Positions 9,911 to 22,509 of a DNA stretch of 59,338 nt are shown in pieces. How positions within the stretch are numbered: the stretch's first letter is position 1; every line of letters starts with the position of its first letter. Source of the DNA: Leucogyrophana mollusca (Eukaryota > Basidiomycota > Agaricomycetes > Boletales); contig MU266504.1 in NCBI GenBank assembly GCA_021014945.1, positions 1 to 59,338 on the forward strand. The letters run 5' to 3'. Position numbers and translations under genes: made by a program. Below the pieces are notes generated by a model. That model searched no databases, was not told where the DNA came from, and saw nothing but the letters and a program-made list of their open reading frames with translations.

Positions 9911-12900
9911 ATGACGCGAACTTTTGCGTTACTTTCTGCCCTTGCCCTCCTGGGTCCTGTGGGCTCATACGCCCAGACTTCGTCTGCAAACGCAACAATC
10001 ACAGACCCCGCTAGCTATGTGGACGTCTTCATTGGGACTACAAATGGTGGACATGTCTTCCCGGGTGCGTCCTTTCTCTCGAGTGGAAGCGGAGTGACTG
10101 CAGTTGACCATATCTTTAGGTGCCACCCTTCCTCATGGGATGGTGAAAGTGGGCTTAGATACGGACTCTCCAGGAAATGTAGGTCGATGCTCACCCTTCC
10201 TGTGCCCTCCAGCTCTAATGCTCTCTGCTCCAGCAAGCCGGTTATGATGCCAATGCTACCTTCAACGCAACAGGGTTCTCGCAATTACATGATAGTGGAA
10301 CCGGCGGCGTGTGTTGAATTCATTCCAGCTGTGTCGAAACCCCTCACTGATTTGTTGTTTTATAGGGCGCCTCACTTTCGAATTTCAAACTCTGGCCTTT
10401 GCCTCAATGCACTTCTTTCAAGGACTGTACAACATCTCTGGCCAGCAGGAAGACGCTCAGAAAGACACTGTCCGACGGTTCGCTATAATTGTCAATTCGA
10501 GTTCATGATTGAAGCTAAGTATAATCGCCGCACATTTCAGGATCTCCTGACGATCTTGGTTCCCCTGGCTACTTTGCGACCAACCTGGTAAGCTTCAGCC
10601 TTCCGTTCACTTTTCTATTTAAAACCTATTCAAACACTTCTATGAACGGGAACTATACATACCACTGATACGAAACGTGACTTCTCAAAACTCTTTCTTT
10701 AGTCCACTGGTGTCCGTGTCGAAGTGACTGCTTCACGGCGCGCAGCGTTGCACCGATATACATTTCCAGCCTCTTCCCGCGAGCCTCGTATTATCGTCGA
10801 TATCACCAACGATGGACTAAACAGTAATACCGAGCCCGTCGTCAAAGTCGATCCATCTACTGGCCGAGTCACTGGTTAGTAATGCATTCGCTATTACTCG
10901 TTATCATCTTCCTTATATACCGATCTCTGCGTTTCGTAATAGGTGGTGCAAGATTCGCAGCCTCATTTGGCCCCGGGCGCTACAATGCCTACACATGTGT
11001 AGATTTCAAAGGTGACGGATATGACATTCCGTCTATCTCAGAATATGGTGTCTATATTGGGGATGAACCCGTGAAATACAGCACCACTTTCACTCAGCTA
11101 TACTCTGGTACACGTCTACTGTCACGTAACGATCCGATTTTGTGTATTCACCCCGCATCCTAGGTTTTGTCTCGGAGATGGGTGCATTGATTGGCTTCCC
11201 GCCGTCTTCCAATACAACCCACCAACCCACCACGATTCTAGCACGTGTTGGCGTGTCGTTCATTTCATCGGCACAAGCATGCGCTAACGCCGAATCTGAG
11301 ATCCCCGATTTCGATTTCGATGGTACTTGGCAGACGAGTCGGAACGCGTGGAATGAGCTATTGGGCCGTGTTCAAGTCGACACACAGGGCGTAGACAAAG
11401 AAACAGTAGACCTATTCTACTCCTCGGTAATTTCTTCCCTATGCCTGAGAGCGTTTTGGCTTATCCTGAGCCTCCCCTTTAGCTATACAGAACACACATC
11501 GTCCCTGCTGATTGTGAGTACGGGATAACCTTTAATTGCTTCATGTCGATCTGAAAATTGCTCGCAGACACTGGGGAGAACCCCAACTGGAACTCTACTG
11601 AGCCTTATTACGATTCTTTCTATTGCAACGTCAGTACTGTTCGATTATACATTATGATTGCACTCCTGACTTTACGCGGCTGATGTCAGTGGGACACGTA
11701 TCGGACTTTGTACCCATTGATGTCCCTTCATGACCCCGAAGAGTTTGCACGGATCGTACGCGGAATGATCAATATCCAGCAGCATGAAGGTTAGCACCCG
11801 GATTCCCCAGCTCGCGCCGAGGCCTCATTGTTTTGGCAGGTTGGCTCCCTGAGTGCCGCGGAGCTACGGTGCAACAGTACATCCAAGGAGGCAGCAGTGA
11901 GTATCATATTTTATCTCTCGTATGCAATAGCTCTGACCCCGGATCATGTCCTTGTGAAGACGGGGACCCTATTCTCTCCGAGTTCTTCGTCAAGTGTGTC
12001 TTCCTCCAGTGTTGAATAGTGTCTGAAACTCATACGAATAACTCAGGTTCCATGAACATGCAGCAGCCCTCAATGTGTCTGCCGACGATTTGTATACTGC
12101 CCTACTTGTTGATGCGGAAGACCAGCCAGATGACTGGGACCTGCAAGGCAGACAAACAGATGCTTGGAAACAGTACAGCGAGTTTTGTTTCACCTTTGGA
12201 CCACTCCGGAAGTAGTCAACTAAATACGTATTCTTGCTCTAGACTTCATCCCGTCTGATATCTACGCGGCGGGAGGTGCTGCCACGAAGCAGGTTTCGAG
12301 GACACTTGAAGTACGGTCTGCCACGTGTTCAGCTTGATGCACCTTTAGACCCCTCTTTCTGCTTCTAGCATGCGTTCGGAGACTTTGCAATTGCTCAAGT
12401 ATCCAAATTACTCAACAAAACTGATGACTTTACCAAGGTATGCTGTTTCACTGCCCAGTCCAACTTTCCGCTGAGGTATTGACCTGTAGTATTCTCAACG
12501 TGCAACCAACTTTGTCAATGTGTGGAACGCGAACATATCTCTCCCCGGTCATCCTGACATCAAAGGGATGATGCAGGTAATGATCTTACTTGACAGCCCC
12601 AGTGTTTGCCTCGGAGCTGACGCTGTGTCGTAGCCTCGCTTCGCCAGTGGTCAATGGAACTACACTGATCCTCGTCACTGCAGTGTAAACGACCCAACCC
12701 AGTCTACCTGTTACCTCGACGCAACCAACACAGACGGCTTCTACGAGTCTTCGCCCATGGTGGTGCGTAGTGAAATGTCGTGTTCTTGCTTGCAACCTCT
12801 GACTCTCTCTACATGGTCAGTATTCACAAGTAAGCCTTATCCCCGAAAACCATCTGGTTCGCATTGCTTATCTTTGTGCAGTACGTGCCCCAAGATACTG

Positions 12901-13720
12901 CCAGGCTCATCGAGATGCAAGGAGGCAATGAATCCTTCATCAAGAGACTTGATCTCATTTTCAACGACGTAAAGCCGCTCCCACTTTCTACCCGAACCTC
13001 CTAGTTTTGATATACTCTGGTTTCATAGAACTACTTCGACGTAACCGATGAGCCCTCACAGCAAATCCCATTCATGTATCACTACGCTAATCGCCCTGGC
13101 CTTAGCACGCAGAGGTCTCGTGAGATCATCTCCCGGTTTTACAACACCACTGTTTCCGGTCTCCCAGGAAATGATGGTGCGAGGCTGTCGTGGTCTCTTT
13201 CAATTTCACTCAAACGCTGACAAGCTGACCCTTAGATTCCGGTAAGCCGCCACAGTTCGAAGGAATTCCTCCCTGTCTCATGTCTCTCGTGAAGGCGCTA
13301 TGGGCAGCTACGCCGTCTTTTACTTGGCCGGCATGTACCCTCTCCCCGCAACGCGCCAGTTCCTCCTCGCGTCGCCTTACTTCCCCCAGATCTCGTTCTT
13401 CAACCCTATCTTCAACTCGACCACCACCTTCAAGGCGAATGGGTTCAGTGGCAACCCAAAGGACGGCAAGGGTGGTAACGTCTTCGTCAAGGTCTGTCCT
13501 GGTCAGTGCACCTGGTGGAACTGGTGGGCTAATGCAATTGTATATCTGCCAGAGCGTGACAGTCGACGGACAGCCGTGGAAATCGAACTGTTATTTGGAT
13601 TGGGATGTGTTTACTCAAGGATCCACTGTCGAGCTGGAGTTGACGGACGACATCACTGTCACTTGCGGTGATACCGCCGATGCCTTGCCGCCTTCGCTTT
13701 CCACGGGCGGATACAGCTAG
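9911..13720 (+). CDS. Secreted glycoside hydrolase family 92 (alpha-1,2-mannosidase-like), copy A
   Basis: Predicted secreted mannosidase: family 92 enzymes are calcium-dependent exo-alpha-mannosidases that trim mannoproteins or N-glycans. A signal peptide (MTRTFALLSALALLGPVGSY) is followed by ITDPASYVDVFIGTTNGGHV, ATLPHGMVKVGLDTDSPGN, FSQLHDSGTGG, GASLSNFKLWPL and, near the C-terminus, FDVTDEPSQQIPFMYHYANR and GNDDSGAMGSYAVFYLAGMY. The Glu of DEPSQQ and the GNDD-G-M motif correspond to the catalytic acid and base region known in the family. It has about twenty small introns. It is a tandem duplicate of the gene at 14829. One block of about 17 residues present in that copy is missing or out of frame here (see 11108-11163), so this copy may be altered or inactive. 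The stop is at 13718-13720. Confidence 0.85.
11108..11163 (+). other. 56-nt exon-like segment that now reads as an intron or frameshift in GH92-A
   Basis: In copy B the equivalent segment is 54 nt of open coding sequence (GTASVLYQEDSYTHHVNP). In copy A it is 56 nt and, read straight through, hits TAG in GCATCCTAGG. Taken as a GT-AG intron (GTACAC...CCTAG) it restores frame, joining QLYSG to FVSEMGALIGFPP. Residual similarity (LLSRND against LYQEDS) shows it descends from coding sequence. Confidence 0.6.
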
Positions 13721-14828
13721 GGCGCGATTCTTATTGAGAAAATGTAGTCAAGACTCAAGAGCTGTACTTACTTAATAGTCTGCATTACCAGACTCCCTTT
13801 TGCAATCAGATTCTACTGTGATATGGCGTACAATACCTGAGCATCAAACACTGAGACTGAGCACGAGAATCTGTATCTGAGACAAACTAGAGACACCGAT
13901 GGTGATAGTCTCCGGGGCGGTAACTCTCGTGGGTGTCCTGGTGAGGAGGAGCGAGCAAGCAGCTGTAAACAACCTACTTATCAAGTTCTTCTAAACCGCC
14001 GTGTTCAAGCCTCTGTATGATTCTTCAACCCTACTTGACCCTACTCATGCATTACCTTCAAGAACATGAGCACACACTTAATCATTAAAAGCTGATCTAG
14101 GCTTGGGCAGGCTAGGTCCAGTGATGGAGCGAACGGCCAAGAACTGGTGATCAACTGGTCCCGCTTACTAAGATCAGGATTGGTGAGTGACCCACAGTGA
14201 CAGGAGCGTGACTACTACTAGTGCCGTCAGCCTTGGCTTGGATCTTTATTTTCAAGACGCCAGTAGACAGTAGGCTGCTGAACCTAACTTCCCGGGCGCT
14301 TCGTTGTTGTATGCAGGCTTTCCGAATTAACTCCCATTCATTTGCGCCGCACCTGTTTCGATCTGCTGAAACAATCTTACAATGGATGTGACGGGCTAGG
14401 CCTACTACTTATAGCGGGTCGGCCACAACGCAGCCGAATGACCGAAGTGACAGCGAGGCACCGACGACATCAATCCACTTGGGCAGTTGACCCAGTTCGA
14501 CTGCAGAGCCTCGCGGTACATCAAGTCGGGGATCCCATGGGATCCCTGACCAAGTGGAAGCCTCAGGTGGTCGCACAAACCTACTGCTTCCTTGGCAATC
14601 GAAATTGTGTCCCACCTTGTTTAGCTCTTCCCAGCCAGGGGCCTTCAAATGTTGTGCATGTGGATATTCACGATGCAGTAACACATCTGCCGTCGGCTCT
14701 GAGGTTGATCGGCAAGCTAAATTTTCGGGTCATAGCCTTTTCACCTGGTCGACGACCACCGAGGGGTGAAGTTGAGGCCTCAACGTACAACTTAAAGGGC
14801 TAATAGAGGCTTTTCTAGACTTGCAGTC
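13721..14828. other. Spacer between the tandem GH92 genes
   Basis: No gene supported. It contains the 3' flank of copy A and the promoter of copy B. A perfect palindrome GTTGAGGCCTCAAC lies about 50 nt before the copy B ATG. A 150-codon open frame at 14342-14803 has no recognisable features. Confidence 0.4.
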
Positions 14829-17800
14829 ATGCCACGGACTCGAGATGTCTTATTTTTCTCTGCCATTGTCCTTTTAGGTCCTGCTGGCTCATCCGCGATA
14901 ATCACTGATCCTGCGAGCTATGTGAATGTCTTCATCGGTACTACAAACGGTGGACATGTCTTCCCTGGTGTGGTCCTCCCTTTTCGAAAAGGGCTGTCTA
15001 TTGACCATGTTTTCAGGTGCTACTCTCCCCCATGGGATGGTGAAAGTGGGGATGGACACGGATTCTCCGGGAAATGTGCGCCAATGTCCACGTCTTTCGG
15101 ATACCCATTACTGACTCGGCATCTAGCAAGCAGGGTACGATGCCGATTCCGCGTTCAAGGCTACTGGGTTCTCCCAGTTGCACGATACGGGGACTGGTGG
15201 TGTCAGTACAAACCTTTCATTTGAATCGCTGAATGCCATCTTACCGGGAACGTAATCCAGGGAGCCTCCCTTTCGAATTTCAAACTATGGCCTTTGTCCC
15301 GGTGTTCATCATTTGAAAGCTGCACAACTTCAATGCACGACAGGAAGGCTCTTCGTAAAACGCGTTCTGATGGTGCGTATGAACCACTCGGTCATTGACT
15401 ACTGGAACAAGGCTTCACGTTAGTGGCATACTTTAGGGTTTCCCGATGACCTCGGTTCACCTGGATATTTCGCGACCAACCTAGTGAGTATTGACTATTT
15501 TCTCCTATGAGGTAGTTGGAACACCTTTGCGACTAGAAGGTGCACACATATCCAAACCAACACTTATCATCACCTGTTTTTCTTTCTTTAGTCCACTGGA
15601 GTTCGTGTCGAGCTAACTGCTTCACGACGGACAGCGCTACATCGCTACACCTTCCCTGCTTCATCTCGTATACCTCGCATTCTCGTCGACATCACTAATG
15701 ATGGAATGGAAAGCGCCTTTAACCCAGTTGTCGATATTGACTCACGCACGGGACGAGTCACTGGTGAGTGCGATATTTATCAGTGCTGTCGCTCTGATCT
15801 CACTAGACTTTTTCTAATCTCGACTCCCGACGTAGGTGGCGCCAGGTTCTCAGCTTCGTTTGGGCACGGCTCGTACGATCTTTACACTTGCGTTGACTTT
15901 AAGGGCGACGGATATAGCATCCCTTCTGTCTCCGAATATGGTATATACACAGGAAACGAACCCGTGAGAGGCAGAGCAAACTTTACCCATGGTACTGCCT
16001 CGGTCCTGTATCAAGAGGATTCGTATACTCATCACGTGAACCCAGGTTATGCTTCAGAGATAGGTGCTTTGATTGGCTTCCCTCCATCTTCCAACACTAC
16101 CCACCAGTCAACTACTATCCTTGCGCGCGTTGGTGTATCATTTATTTCATCGGCGCAAGCATGTAAGAGTGCTGAGTCGGAGATTCCTCATTTCGACTTC
16201 AATGCAACTAGGCAAAAGAGTCGAGAAGTGTGGAATGACCTATTGGGCCGCGTGCAAGTCGACACACACGGCGTAGACAGGGAAACAATAGACTTGTTCT
16301 ACTCCTCGGTAATGTCCTCGCTGGCGACTTTCTTCATGTTTGCTTACGGATGCCTCCCACTGTAGCTCTACAGGACGCACATTGTCCCCGCCGATTGTGA
16401 GTTCCGTGCCCCTGGGTGCGCTAGTGTGCTCTAACAAATCTGGCAGATACCGGAGAGAACCCACGATGGAACTCCACTGAGCCTTATTATGATTCGTTCT
16501 ATTGCAATGTCAGCGTCATTCAGTCATTTGTCCATCATAATTCTAAGTGCAATTCACTGTCAACAGTGGGATACATATCGCACCTTGTTTCCTCTGATGT
16601 CACTTCATGATCCTGCAGAGTTTGCGCGGATTGTACGCGGAATGATGAATATTCAACAGCACGAAGGTAAAACCTAGGCCTATGATATTTTATCTAATGC
16701 TGATTTCTAGACAGGATGGCTTCCTGAGTGTCGCGGAGCTACTGTGCAACAATATGTACAAGGAGGCAGCAGTGAGTGGTGCTCTCGGCCTGTATCATGT
16801 GACATGTCTGTCTTACAGTCAACGCCCTCGTGGTGAAGGCGGAGACCCCATCCTCGCCGAGTTCTTCGTCAAGTAGGTCTCGTATCCAAGTAGGTGTCAC
16901 AACTCATTCAACGTGAACTAGGTTCCATGAACACGCAGCAGCGCTGAATGTGTCTGCTGACGCCTTGTACACCGCCCTCCTCGCGGATGCAGAGGTTCAG
17001 CCTGATGACTGGAACCTGCAAGGGAGACAGGTAGACACCTGGAAGAAATACAGTGAGCAAAGTCATCTTGGTGATAACTAGTTGCAGGTGTTGATGGCGT
17101 GGTTGTGTCACAGATTATATCCCGTCAGATATCCATTCACGCGGGGGAATGAATACCAGACAAGTTTCGAGGACCCTAGAAGTACAGTATGATGCCCACA
17201 TTCAAATCTTTATTGCTTACCCTCCCTTTTTGGCGCATCTAGTACGCGTTTAACGACTTCTCCATCGCCCAGGTGTCTAAGATCCTCGACAAGACCGATG
17301 ATTTTATAAAAGTGTGTCACATATGGACCCTTCTAATAGCCCTGCTGAGTTATCCTTTAATAGTATTCTCGACGAGCAACCAACTTTTTCAATGTGTGGA
17401 ACCCGAATGTAACTCTACCTGGTCATCCTGAAATCAAAGGCATGATGCAGGTGATACTTTCCCTCGATATTTCAGCATTGGCTAGGTGCTGATCTGTCTA
17501 AACCATAGCCCCGCTTTGCGAGCGGCCGGTGGAACTACACCGATCCTCGCCATTGCAGCCCGAAAGATCCAACCCACTCCGCTTGTTTCCTTGACGGATT
17601 TAACACAGATGGCTTCTATGAGGGTTCGCCTATGGCGGTGAGTACACGTGTAGAAATACCCTCGTTGAAACTCTGCTCACGTCTTTGGGATAGTACTCAC
17701 AAGTAGGTACTCCTTCGCTCAAAATGATCCGGAATTAACGATACGCTCAGTATGTGCCCCAAGATACTGCCAGGCTTATTCAGATGCAAGGAGGCAAGGA

Positions 17801-18796
17801 GGCCTTCATCAAGAGGCTTGACCTCGTCATCGACGAAGTAAACCTGCAGTCCTCTCCATATAGGAACGCCTGCTTATTGCGTCTGGTTAAAAGGGATATT
17901 TCGATGTCACAGACGAGCCTTCACAGCAAATTCCGTTCATGTATCACTACGCCAACCGGCCTGGATTGAGTACTCAGAGGTCTCGAGAAACTATCTCCAG
18001 ATTTTACAACACTACCGTGCACGGCCTCCCAGGGAATGATGGTATGCGGAATCCCTTTTCTTCGACCTGACTCGGCTTCTCATCCCTTCGTTTTCGATCT
18101 TTAGATTCTGGTATGTACCTACGATCTCAATGCGATGGTGCTATCTGACGCCTCGTAAAGGTGCCATGGGTAGCTACGCTGTCTTCTACTTGGCAGGGAT
18201 GTATCCCCTCCCAGCCACTCGCCAGTTCCTCCTGTCCTCGCCTTATTTCCCAAAGATCTCGTTCTTCAACCCCATCCTCAACACGACAACTACCTTCAAG
18301 GTCAAGGGGTTCAAGGGTAACCCCAAAGATGGCAAAGGCGGGAAAGTCTTTGTCAAGGTCTGTCTTAATCGTTGGATCATTGACCTGGTTGGGATATTGG
18401 CTCATCTCTATCTCCCAGAGCGTGAAGATCGACGGAAAGCCATGGAAGTCGAACTGTTATGTGGAATGGGACGTCTTCCTACGGGGCTCCACGATTGAGT
18501 TGGAATTGACAGATGACATCAACGTTACTTGCGGCGAGACCGCTGATGCCTTGCCTCCGTCGCTCTCTACGGGAGGATATAATCAAGATACACCAAAACA
18601 TCCAATCCCTGGTCATGACCATCTCGTATCCGTGCTCACAGGATCCCGGCAAAGCGACTTCTATATTTTACTTGGGCGAGCTGTCAAGCTTTCTGTCTGC
18701 ATACTTGTTATCGTCTCCATTGGTGTCTCGAGATGTGCTCGTGCTCGTATACATCGGATGTATGTTCATATGCGTGCCTACCGGTCGATGGCGTAA
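14829..18796 (+). CDS. Secreted glycoside hydrolase family 92 (alpha-1,2-mannosidase-like), copy B
   Basis: Tandem paralogue of the gene at 9911 with the same exon order and strongly similar exons. The N-terminus (MPRTRDVLFFSAIVLLGPAG) is a signal peptide, followed by ITDPASYVNVFIGTTNGGHV, ATLPHGMVKVGMDTDSPGN, an intact GTASVLYQEDSYTHHVNP block, WLPECRGATVQQYVQGGS, GDPILAEFFVK, FDVTDEPSQQIPFMYHYANR, GNDDSGAMGSYAVFYLAGMY and LELTDDINVTCGETADALPP. Catalytic-region motifs look complete. Where copy A ends (GGYS-stop), copy B has no stop and continues for about 70 residues including a hydrophobic run (SVCILVIVSIGVS) to 18796. A final intron could instead remove this tail. A membrane anchor is possible but unproven. 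Confidence 0.85.
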
Positions 18797-19072
18797 TAGT
18801 GCGTCCAATCACGATATAGTTGATACTGGAGCTTCGCAGACTTAAAGACGTATGGACTCCGGGGAACAATGGTCGTCAGATAATAATCATATCAGGTCGT
18901 ATATGCTGTAAAAGAGCGCGAAGTTTTGCATGCATCGAATCCCTGTACAAATTATAAACTGGATGCAGGGAATATAAGTCTAAAAATTCCACTAGGTAAT
19001 CGGGTAAACTGGCAAAGCACCAATGGACAATGCATAGAACAGGGCACGGAGCACCTCCATTTCCCCCACGGC

Positions 19073-21594
19073 TTAATCACGCGTCAGTCGCGAGATGGTA
19101 AACACACCAATGATAACCACAGCCAGCGCTCCAATGCTTGCAGGAAGCAACAAATCCTTCGGAATGCCCATGACCAGCTCCTCTTGTGGCGGGACATGTA
19201 CCTTGGTTGGAGGGGCGATTGCAGCTCCCTCAGGCAGGGTCGTCTCTGTCTTCTCAACCGCCTTCACCTCTTCGACCGCCGCCGCGGCCACCTCTGCAGC
19301 CTTAGCTTCTGCCTTGTCTGCACCAGCCTCCACCCAGTTCTTACCGCCTTGGATGAACAACACGACGCGGTCCGAGCCCGCTGAGCGCGCAATTTTCACT
19401 GCGTCTGCGATATCGCTATCGCTTGTGATGAGTACCGTGTCACCGTCCGCATCGGTGTATGACAGAAGGAAGTCCATCGGGTCCGCGCGCGCGTCAGGCT
19501 CGCCAGCGAATTCCGTGAAGAACGGGTCCGTCGCGAGCTTGCCACAGACAATCTCCCGCAACGTCTCAACGCTATCGTGCCGAGCTTGGAAGCGGTGAGT
19601 ACGTCCGCTCGGTGTGCGGAATTTGAACACGTATGTCCCGTCGTCAACAGGCACGCTAGACGCTGCGCCAGCGATGGATGGTACGTTTTGTGATACTCCG
19701 CCCTTCTTGCGGGGATATCCTTCCAAAGCGGACTCGGGACCATCATCTACGACAGAGGCGGAATCGTTCGGATGAACTTCGGATTGGGGGGACAGCTGCA
19801 GCCGCGAGAGGTTGTGTGCAGAGAGGGAGTGGCCCTCAGTTGGGACGTGCGAGCCGGAGACGACGGATTCAGTGTCGTCATGCCCGCCAATAGAATCGAA
19901 GAAGCGACCCCACATAGGTCCTCCTTCGAGCTCAGCTTCCCCTGCCGCCTCGGAACTCATAGAGTTCATCTGCGAAACGGTTTATTAGTTAGCGTGCATA
20001 GCAAGAAAGGCATAACCAACCTGCTCCAAGGTAGCGTAGGTGAGCTTGAGGACGTCCACGATAGCCACAAGCCGCCCATCGTTTTCCACAACGGGCAAGT
20101 TGAGGTAATGACCATCTGAAAGGCCGTGGTCCTTTCAGTGACACATCGTACACCTAGCAGGACGAACAACTCACTGTGCATTTTCTTGAGGGCGTCATGT
20201 ACACTCGTAGTTGGGGGGGCAGTGTCTGGGTGGGGAGTCATCACTCTGATAACACTGCACATCCCGGCGTCAAGTCCTGCAGCAATTACCCGGAGCACAA
20301 TATCCTTGCTTGTGAATATGCCCGCAATCTTTGGGTAAATTTCACCACTTCCGGCACTCGGCAGGTTCTCCATAACACAAACCGCCGTCGTCCGTCTCTC
20401 CTTCATGAGTCGAGCAACTTCCCGCACAGTTGTTTTCGGAGTGACGGTGGCGGGTTGCGTGCGAGAGTCCATAACGGTGGTGAGATCAGGGAGCGCGGTC
20501 TTCTCGCGGAGAGCGTCCACGTAAGCAAGCATTGCTGCTGCTTGCGGATTCGATGCCATATTGGGACCAAGCTCGGACTGTACGCCGGCAAGAGCGTTGT
20601 AGAGCTTCTCGGAGGCAGATGAGCTGCGTTCAACCTTATTAAGGGCCTCGTGGAACACTTTAGTGATGTCAAGCAGGCCGACGACATTCCCTTCTTCATT
20701 GCAGACCGGCTACATGCCATTGGTCAGCGCAAGCCGCATTAAAATCCAATGAATCGTACCAAATGTCTGAAATGACGCTGGACCATTAACTGGAGGGCCT
20801 CCGTTGCGCTAGTTGTGTCTCGGGTGACCATTGGACTCCGAGTCATGATCTGACCAACGGGGGTGGTATGGGGGTCAAGACCGTCTGCAGTCACCTATTT
20901 GGGTTATATCAGCCAAGCACCGATAGCAGGAGGCCACCGTATCGTACTCTGTAAGCCAAATCTTTGGCAGTGAAGATACCGCTTAATCCTTCTTCGTCAT
21001 CCACCACAAGAACACAATCCGTGCGCTTGGCGGCACATAGCTGACTGGCTTCCGCGACAGTTATGTTCTCGGGCACAGTCAGCGCAGGACTGGGCTTGAG
21101 TGCGGCGACCGTGCCCTTCGCAACAGCGGGTTTTGACGAGCGCTTGCTTCGCCCACCAGCATTGTGTGTCGTGGATATTGTCCGTTTTCGGGCAAGATCG
21201 GATTCGATTTTTTTGCGGATAGCCTGCGTGTGAGGAACGAGGTTAGAAACAGAGGTACTGCGGACTGCGGCGCGGCGGTGAGAGATAGAATTCGAGGCTG
21301 AATGAGCCCGTCCGGCATAGACAAATGATGTCGCGTTCATTGAAGGGTGGTTTACACGTGTACGGCGTGTGTAAAAGCTACGGTGCTGCAGTTGATTGAT
21401 ATAAGAACGAAGCTCACCTCATCCCTTTTCGACTGCTTTCTTCTCGTGTCTGAGACCGCGGCTGAACCGGAAAAGCTGGACATGGACGCGGAACTAGTGT
21501 GTCTGACTGGCGGAAGTGGAGAAGAAGAGCGTTCGGGGTTAAGAGTCCTGTTGTGAGATGGAGAATGGGAGGCAGGTACGGGAATACGGGACAT
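19073..21594 (-). CDS. mug70: CBS and PB1 domain protein, Mug70-like
   Basis: Similar in layout to S. pombe Mug70: an N-terminal disordered Ser/Pro region, then RRKQSKRDE joined by splicing to AIRKKIESDLARKR, four CBS motifs and a PB1 domain, with a C-terminal membrane segment (SIGALAVVIIGVFTISRL). CBS-type sequence is visible in TVAEASQLCAAKRTDCVLVV, SGIFTAKDLAYR, TVREVARLMKERRTTAVCVM, AGIFTSKDIVLRVIAAGLD and GHYLNLPVV-type blocks. PB1 covers TYVFKFRTPSGRTHRF to VVLFIQG, with the acidic DADGDTVLITSDSD loop. CBS modules usually bind adenine nucleotides and PB1 mediates protein pairing; the actual role is unknown. Start 21594 opens MSRIPVPASHSPSHNR. It belongs to a run of four leftward genes. 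Confidence 0.85.
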
Positions 21595-21797
21595 GAATAT
21601 AAAAGATATTCAGACGCCTCTGTGCGTTTTCCCGGTCAGCAGATAATTGCGGTACGTGCTTGCTCGGAATGCTCTCCACTGACGAAAGCTCCCAACGCGA
21701 CGGAACGGGACAATATAATGTGTTTGTATATGTTTGTCAATAGTGGCGTGTATCACTATTATTTACAGTCGATAACCTCCAGTCTCCCAGTTGTTGC

Positions 21798-22169
21798 TCA
21801 ACTGCTTTTCTTCTGAAGCACTTTTGGCCCTTTCCCCTGCTGCCTGAGCGTGTACAAATAATATGCCCCACCAAGGACACCAAGCGCGACAAAGTTTGCT
21901 GTATATTCATCGGGCGCCAAGTCGTCAGCATTTTCAGGGGTCAATTAGTAGGCATCTCAGTGCGCACCTGCTACGAATCCGAATACGCCTTGGAACAGGT
22001 CGAGAACCAGCGTCACGACGCTGTTGCCCACTTTTAGTACACTTCCTACCAATTCTTGCCCGAGAGCGAAGATGGCTTGGAATACCGCAAGTACAGAGTA
22101 CATCAACGACACACCAATCGCAGTGAGCGACTGTAGGAAGTTGGTCAAGGAAGACGCTATTGGTGCCAT
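21798..22169 (-). CDS. Small membrane protein, unknown function
   Basis: Two-exon gene for a protein of about 100 residues. Exon 1 (start 22169) encodes MAPIASSLTNFLQSLTAIGV and a long amphipathic-to-hydrophobic stretch (VLAVFQAIFALGQELVGSVL, VTLVLDLFQGVFGFVA). After a GT-AG intron, exon 2 encodes NFVALGVLGGAYYLYTLRQQ and a basic tail KGPKVLQKKSS-stop at 21798. The repeated short hydrophobic or amphipathic helices suggest an organelle or lipid-surface membrane protein. I do not recognise the family. Confidence 0.65.
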
Positions 22170-22509
22170 GCTGGTCGATGTTCAAGGTGAACTTGTTTTA
22201 TGGGTAGGCTCTGGCGCATGCATGGCCTATTATACGTCCTTGCAACCGCGTCATGGTGGTCAAGCAACGTCATTGGAGCCCCGGACTTTGGCGGTCTTTC
22301 ACCCATGTGAAGCCACAGCGCTTAAAAGTTAAACTGGCTGTAAGTTTATCAAGGTATCTCATATCCCAACAGCGATCTACGTTATACGTTAATAAGGCAG
22401 CTGATAATAGAAGGTCATTGAGTGCGAAGTTGAAAGTGAATAATGAGAGCAAGCATCGTTCAAGTGCAACCGTTCAATGAAGAACCAAGAAATGCGTGGC
22501 GTAGCACGC
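22170..22509. other. Intergenic, no gene
   Basis: Spacer between two leftward genes, probably the promoter of the small membrane protein and the 3' region of the Pom33-like gene. Nothing else seen. Confidence 0.35.

Noticed and set aside
14342..14803. 153-codon plus-strand frame before GH92 copy B
   Set aside because: No homology pattern, no splice partners, and it overlaps the expected promoter of copy B.
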